64,000 nt of DNA from Opisthorchis felineus (Eukaryota > Platyhelminthes > Trematoda > Opisthorchiida > Opisthorchiidae), in the NCBI GenBank assembly GCA_004794785.1, contig SJOL01008796.1, forward strand, positions 166,633-230,632. The letters are read 5' to 3'. The notes below the pieces were generated by a model. The model saw only the letters and a program-made list of their open reading frames with translations. It did no database searches and was not told where the DNA came from. The translations under genes were made by a program, and so were the position numbers. Position 1 is the stretch's first letter; every line of letters starts with the position of its first letter. Below, piece by piece: positions 59,428 through 64,000 of the stretch.

Positions 59428-60276
59428 CTATTTGAAATTTGCTTTCATCGATCCAGGCTGTTGCTGAATTGATTGAATGACTGACTGGCCTGGATGCTTG
59501 CCGGCTTTCCTATTGAGATTTTGGTGAAGTTTTAGGGTCTCAGTAGGTTCCGGGCGTTCTGTGGTTGCTTTCAGGAATCTGACCTTCCTGATACCTCCCC
59601 CTTTTGGTCGTTCAACGTAAGACTGTCGACGCGGATCAAGTTGTAAGGGTTCCACCAGTTTTCTAGCGCGAATGGTACGACGTCTCGGTTGCAGCAATGG
59701 ATCTGTCTTGGGTGGTACATGTGGAGCAGTGGCCATTGGTGCTGGTCTTGGGAGATCAAAGGTTTCAAGCAGCAGGTTGAGGTCTAGTAAATGTTCTTCC
59801 GCCTTTGGGATCGGGCACTCAGTCGGCCGTAATTGATTGACATGTCGTTTCCATACCAATGATCCCACCTGGACGCTGTAAATCACCTGACCGATTCTTT
59901 TGAGGACGACTCCAACAGTCCATCTACGGTGCGGGCGATAGTCCCTGACAAGCACACGTTTTCCAGGCCTGAACGTTGGTTTCCCTCCTGTCGGTGATTG
60001 AAAACACGTAAGTGTTAGCAGGATAGCGTCATGGGTAAGTCTCAACCGTCTGTTCATCATACCCTCTGCTGGAGAGCGACCGTCTGGGGACTGTGGATTA
60101 GGAGTTGCTCTATAATTCAACAGGAACGTATCCAGGACTTCTGCCGTGGTCCCTTCCCCTTCTGCTTTTGTCAGCGCGCGTTTAAAGGTGTCTACGAACC
60201 TTTCAGCTTGTCCGTTGGATTGAGGATGGAGTGGTGGGGAAGTAACGTGTGTGATGCCGTGTCTTGGAACGAATTC
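59428..60276 (-). pseudogene. Gypsy integrase C-terminus
   Basis: After the frameshift the frame continues EFVPRHGITHVTSPPLHPQS and NGQAERFVDTFKRAL (catalytic Glu of the D,D,E triad), LNYRATPNPQSPDGRSPAEG, and a GPY/F-like module (VLVRDYRPHRRWTVGVVLKR, then QVIYSVQVG, KRHVNQLRP). It ends in a basic, Pro-rich tail. The RPKGGG codons overlap the polypurine tract, so the tail beyond may really be LTR sequence read through. Confidence 0.8.
59594..59605 (-). other. Polypurine tract of the Gypsy element
   Basis: The minus strand reads AAAAGGGGGAGG. In LTR elements this sits just before the 3' LTR and primes plus-strand DNA. The predicted LTR would then start at TATCAGG. Confidence 0.5.
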
Positions 60277-60692
60277 GCTAACTGATGGGATGTGAACTGT
60301 GTACCATTGTCGGACACAATAGTTTCCGGGGTACCGAATGTTGAAAACAAATGCCGCAGTTTAGTGATGGTTGCCATTGTTGTTGTCTCAGACAAAATAA
60401 GGACTTCAGGCCACTTACTGAATGCATGGACAACGATGAGGAAGCTTTGTCCGTTAATTGGTCCGGCAAAAGCCACATGGATGCGCGACCATGGTTTTTC
60501 TGGCTGTGGCCATTGCTGCGGCGACTGTCGGCTGGGTGACTTCTGGGCAGCTGCGCAACGGGCACAACTCTGACATACCTGCCCCATGTTCTCATCCATA
60601 CCGGGCCAGTGGACATAGCTGCGAGCAAGGGCCTTCATGCGGCTTATACCTGGATGTTCACTGTGGAAATGTGCTAGGACCCGGTGGCGAAG
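60277..60692 (-). pseudogene. Gypsy integrase zinc finger and core, damaged
   Basis: The HHCC finger is visible as HSEHPG..C.SC.RC, with VHWPGMDEN between. The core has HVAFAGPING, where the usual Asp is Ala, then VVHAFSKWPEV with His where Asp is common, and IVSDNGTQFTS with the second catalytic Asp intact. A frameshift at about 60276, in LAN|EFV, moves the reading into the next segment. An Ala in place of the first catalytic Asp would abolish integration. Confidence 0.85.
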
Positions 60693-60820
60693 TTAGGTGG
60701 AAATGACAATTCGGTCACCAAAGGGAAGACAGCCACTGAAAACAAATGATGAACTCCGTCGTTTGAAAAAAGTTTCCGGAGTTCCCCTGATGGACAGGTT
60801 GTTGGCCAGCTGGATTGGTG

Positions 60821-61200
60821 TTACTCCACTGCCTTTTGCAGTATGCTGTCATTTTTGGTGGCGTCTCGGGCTGCGTCAAAAGTCACGGGTAGTTGGTTCA
60901 TGGTCTCCAACACCACAGCACGGACTTCCGGTTCGACGGCAACGGTTGCTATGACGGTGTCTTCTGGTTCCATTTCATAAGAAGCGATTAGGCGCGTTAG
61001 CGCATCGGCCTGCCCAATTTTCTCGGTTGAGGCATACTTTATAGTAAAGTTGTAGCCGACCAGAAGCGTGCCCCATCGTTTTAGACGGTTGGCTGTGTAG
61101 ACCAGGATACCTTTCTTGGAACCGAATATAGTCAGCAGTGGTTTGTGATCCGTCACAAGCGTGAAGCGTCGGCCGTAAAGCACTCCCTCGTATCGTTTTT
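60821..61200 (-). pseudogene. Gypsy RNase H C-terminal part
   Basis: LYGRRFTLVTDHKPLLTIFG (the TDHKPL block with a catalytic Asp) is followed by TANRLKRWGTLLVGYNFTIK and GQADALTRL, the normal end of Gypsy RNase H. The frame stops at about 60821, before the integrase. Confidence 0.85.
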
Positions 61201-61477
61201 GCCCGCCACTTTCAAATCCTAATGATCGTACCTTTTCTCATCTGATATGTTCCCCATAAGAAAGAGCCCTTGTAATTTTGGTTCCCTACCCATGCCGCCT
61301 CAGGCGTGTCCAAGTCTACTTCGGACAATGCCCACTCTTTATGTCGCCGTCCCTATTCCACGGAATTCCCAGCACCCACAAACCCCACCAGTCATGCGCT
61401 GATTCTGACTGTAAATTTATGATCATGCCTGAAGGTATGCTACACACTAGTTGGGAATAAACACCATTATCATTAAC
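61201..61477 (+). mobile_element. 277-bp insertion in the Gypsy RNase H region
   Basis: TTTTT flanks both sides (61196-61200 and 61478-61482), and removing the insert rejoins GVKK to RYEGVLYGRRFTLV. On the plus strand the insert ends GGGAATAAACACCATTATCA, like a polyadenylation signal plus a short A/T tail, so it may be a 5'-truncated retro-copy in the opposite orientation. I do not recognise its source in this window. Confidence 0.65.
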
Positions 61478-61482
61478 TTTTT

Positions 61483-62424
61483 CACCCCAAAAATGAGGGC
61501 TAGCGCTTCTTTCTCAATCTGACCGTAATTCCGTTCAGCTGGAGCCAGCGACCTTGCGGCATGAGCGATCGCCTTTTTCGTACCATCTGGGAATGTGTGA
61601 GCAATGACTGCACCAACTCTACGGTTTGATGTGTCAGTTGTGAGAACGATAGGCAGTTTGAGGTTCAAGTGCGTGAGTTGAAGTTCAGATTGCAACAGCC
61701 TATTCACTTCTTCAAATGCAAGCTGACAGTCGCGTGACCAATTCCACTGACATCCTTTGGTCAAACGTTTGTTGAAAGGTTCGTGCAACCGATGCATAAT
61801 TGGCAGGAAAGCGCTGTAGTAGCTAATCAATCCCAAAAAAGACTTGAGTTCAGCAACATTCGACGGTGGGGGCATCCTCACAATTGGGTCGATATTGGAC
61901 GGGTCGGGTCGACGGCCATTTTTGTCGATAATAAAACCAAGGTATTTCACAGAACTCAAGAGGAACTCACATTTTTCCTTCTTTAGCCGGAACCCATAGT
62001 CATTTATCCGCTGAAGGACAGCGTCCAATCGGGACAGAAGGTCCTCTTTAGTGGCCCCCACGACGATGATGTCGTCAAGGTATGCGGCAACTCCGGTCAG
62101 ACCACACAGCATCGTGTCCATAATCTGCTGGAATATGGATGGCGCAGTTTTCACTCCGAATGGCAATCGAGTGTACTGGAATAGGCCACGGTGCGTATTA
62201 ATCGTCAGAAGGTGTCTGGATTCCTCTGCGACTTCAACTTGTAGGTAGGCTTCTGAAAGATCCAACTTTGCAAAATACGTGCCACCGTTCATCTTGGCAA
62301 AAATATCGTCAGGTAAGGGCAATGGATAGTGATGACTGTCCAAGGCATCATTCAAACCTGTAGAGTAATCTGCACAGATACGTACGGCACCCTTTGGTTT
62401 TTTGACAACCACGATTGGTGCAGC
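61483..62424 (-). pseudogene. Gypsy RT palm/thumb and RNase H start
   Basis: The frame is the same as the upstream segment. The RT has YFAKLDLSEAYLQVEV (first catalytic Asp), LPFGVKTAPSIFQQ and AYLDDIIVVG with the YLDD box near 62071-62082. RNase H starts at VLTTDTSNRRVGAVIAH (Asp of TTD), followed by RNYGQIEKEALALIFGVKK, where an insertion cuts the frame. All visible RT catalytic aspartates are kept. Confidence 0.88.
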
Positions 62425-64000
62425 TCATGAAGAGTAACTCACCGGTTTCAGGACTCCGGCATCTTCAAGGCGTTTGAGTTCGGCATCGAGGATTGGTAAG
62501 ACCGCGTATGGCACTGGCCTTTTTGGTCTGAAAACTGGCTGGACGTCTGGGTGCAGATGAAGCACTGCTTTTGCTTTCCAGCAGCATCCAAGACCTTCGC
62601 TGAAAACGTCATCATATTTCTGTTGTAGTCGTAGGATCGCGGCATCCACTGGGTTACTCGCCCCAGACACTCTCAAGATTTGGGTTGGTTTTGATATGCA
62701 TAAGTTGTCGATTGACAATGTTGAAAGATGCAAGCGATCGATCCAGTCTATGCCCAGGAGATTAAGCTCACAAGCAGCAAGATAGACAATACCACAATCA
62801 CGGTGGCCTGCTATCTCCATCTCACATTCGAATTCACCAAGTAAGTGAAGCTTACCACCTGAAGCATTTCTGGCAGTGTTCATTGTTTGTCTGAGTTTCG
62901 GTGATCCGATCTTTCTCCAGGTGCGTCGGGAAACAATCGTAATATCGGAAGCCGTATCGAGCTGCAATCGAATCGTTCTTCCGTTTGCTCTGATTGTAAC
63001 GTACTTGCGATGCGCATCAAGCTGGTTATCAAACGTTGCAAGTATTGCGTTAAAACGGGGTTCTGACTGGCTCCGTCTGCTTCGTGATCTCCAGGTTTGG
63101 CCGCGTCTTTGGCTAGCTTTCCGCGTCCGGCACTGGCTTTCCTTGTGCCCACGTCGATTGCACACTGAACATTTGTGCTTTTTATACGGACACAATCGCA
63201 CAAAATGCCATTCGCCGCATTGCCAGCATGCTGAAGGGGGTTTTGCTCCGTTCGAATTTGTCACCACGGGAGGTTGCCTCGATGTCGTCTTGGCAATGTT
63301 GAAAGCGGTGTTGGATAAGGGTTTCTCCAACATGGCCGTGTCGTGTTTAAGATTCAAAAGGCGCTGGCACTCATGGGTAATGGACTGCAGCGTTATCTCG
63401 GGAGTTTGTTCAATCTTGTTCAATAGTCTCGCTCTGATATCACTGTCTGAATGCGACTGAAGACCACATATGAAAATAAGACACTTGAACTGGTCTTCCG
63501 TCATGGTAGATAACTTGAATTGTTCGCATTCAAGGTTGACTCTACCGGCATAAGTGATGTAGTCTTCGGATTCCTTTTCCACCAGTTTCATACATTGGTA
63601 GCGAATATTAAACAAGGACGAACGCTCACCGAAAATTGTTGATAGTTGCTGCACGGTTTTATCAAAACTGAGGTCTCGCGTGTTCTTAGGCAGGATAAAG
63701 TTGGAATACCTTGTGTGTTCCGTTGTGCCAAGCTTTCTGAGCAATAAGCGTACTTTCCAGGCATCATCTTTGTGCTTCAGTTCGACTGTGAAAACATCTT
63801 CGTAACGTTTGAACCACGAATCGAAGGTTAGGCTGGCATCAGGGTCATAATGGAACTCCATGATGCTGTTGGCGATCGGGTCGACTGAATTTGTATCTGG
63901 AGCGGAATTTGGTGGTTGAATTTTGAGTTGCTGCGTCAAAGTTTCCACCAAGCGTAATTGCGCCACTTCAAACTGATTTTGTTTTTGCAGCAGAATTTCT
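62425..64000 (-). pseudogene. Gypsy gag-protease-RT start, open to the window edge
   Basis: The frame is open from the right edge to the TGA at 62425. The capsid-like part has WFKRYEDVF and WKVRLLLRKLG. Then come two zinc knuckles, CWQCGEWHFVRLC (spacing 2-3-4) and CSVCNRRGHKESQC (2-4-4), an aspartic protease active site LDTASD (near 62950), and the RT approach PYAVLPILDAELKRLEDAG. Gag, protease and RT share one frame here. The interrupting TGA stands where related elements usually have Trp, a single-base change. Gag packages the element RNA; protease cuts the polyprotein. Confidence 0.88.

Larger units (their letters stand above)
59340..64000 (-). mobile_element. Ty3/Gypsy LTR retrotransposon (Mag-like), degenerate, 5' end outside the window
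   Basis: On the minus strand the domain order is gag, protease, RT, RNase H, integrase, as in Ty3/Gypsy elements. Two zinc knuckles in gag and the RT style suggest the Mag group. Lesions are an in-frame TGA (62425-62427), a 277-bp insertion in RNase H (61201-61477), a stop near 60821, a TAA at 60693-60695, and a frameshift near 60276. A polypurine tract at 59594-59605 and an AATAAA at 59384-59389 suggest the 3' LTR lies at roughly 59340-59593. The 5' LTR and primer-binding site are beyond the right edge, so LTR identity cannot be compared. Confidence 0.85.

Noticed and set aside
59428..60120. 230-residue frame as a separate gene
   Set aside because: It is the integrase C-terminal part of the Gypsy element after a frameshift.

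Overview
The window is animal nuclear DNA, most likely from a parasitic flatworm and more likely a trematode than a tapeworm. The organism call is inference. It rests on one spliced protein-kinase gene with 43- and 46-nt introns near its 5' end next to multi-kilobase introns, on a dense load of decayed endonuclease/reverse-transcriptase LINEs of the kind known from flatworm genomes, on a tRNA-derived SINE, and on a Mag-like Ty3/Gypsy element. There are no prokaryotic operons, ribosome-binding sites or CRISPR arrays.

The one host gene I can support is a glycogen synthase kinase 3 (GSK3/shaggy) homologue on the minus strand. Nine exons run from the ATG at 43721 down to a donor site at 11538. 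All eight introns have GT..AG ends and every exon phase matches, giving at least 601 residues. Intron 1 alone is about 15.5 kb (28010-43513). The last exon or exons were not found; they lie below 11538 or outside the window.

1-11.5 kb holds LINE remnants and stretches with nothing recognisable. 11.5-43.7 kb is the kinase gene, whose introns are packed with nested retroelements. I separate four LINE groups by their ends: A, whose 3' end abuts a TTGAA-type repeat; B, with a CATCTGGTG-type terminus; C, with a TTCAAAT-type end; and D, with a (GAT)n tail. The group names are mine. Insertions with visible target-site duplications date some elements: SINEs landed in LINE-A and LINE-B, and a 506-bp SINE-flank-SINE composite landed in LINE-B. 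44-59 kb is nearly free of these families, and I recognise no gene in it. 59.3-64.0 kb is a Gypsy element on the minus strand that runs off the right edge. It is broken by stops, frameshifts and an inserted retro-fragment.

No new multi-gene system is evident. The most interesting material is the divergent GSK3 and the architecture of the SINE: a tRNA head, a middle shared with a LINE 5' region and a tail resembling a LINE 3' end, plus the composite insertion that makes a long inverted repeat inside GSK3 intron 1.
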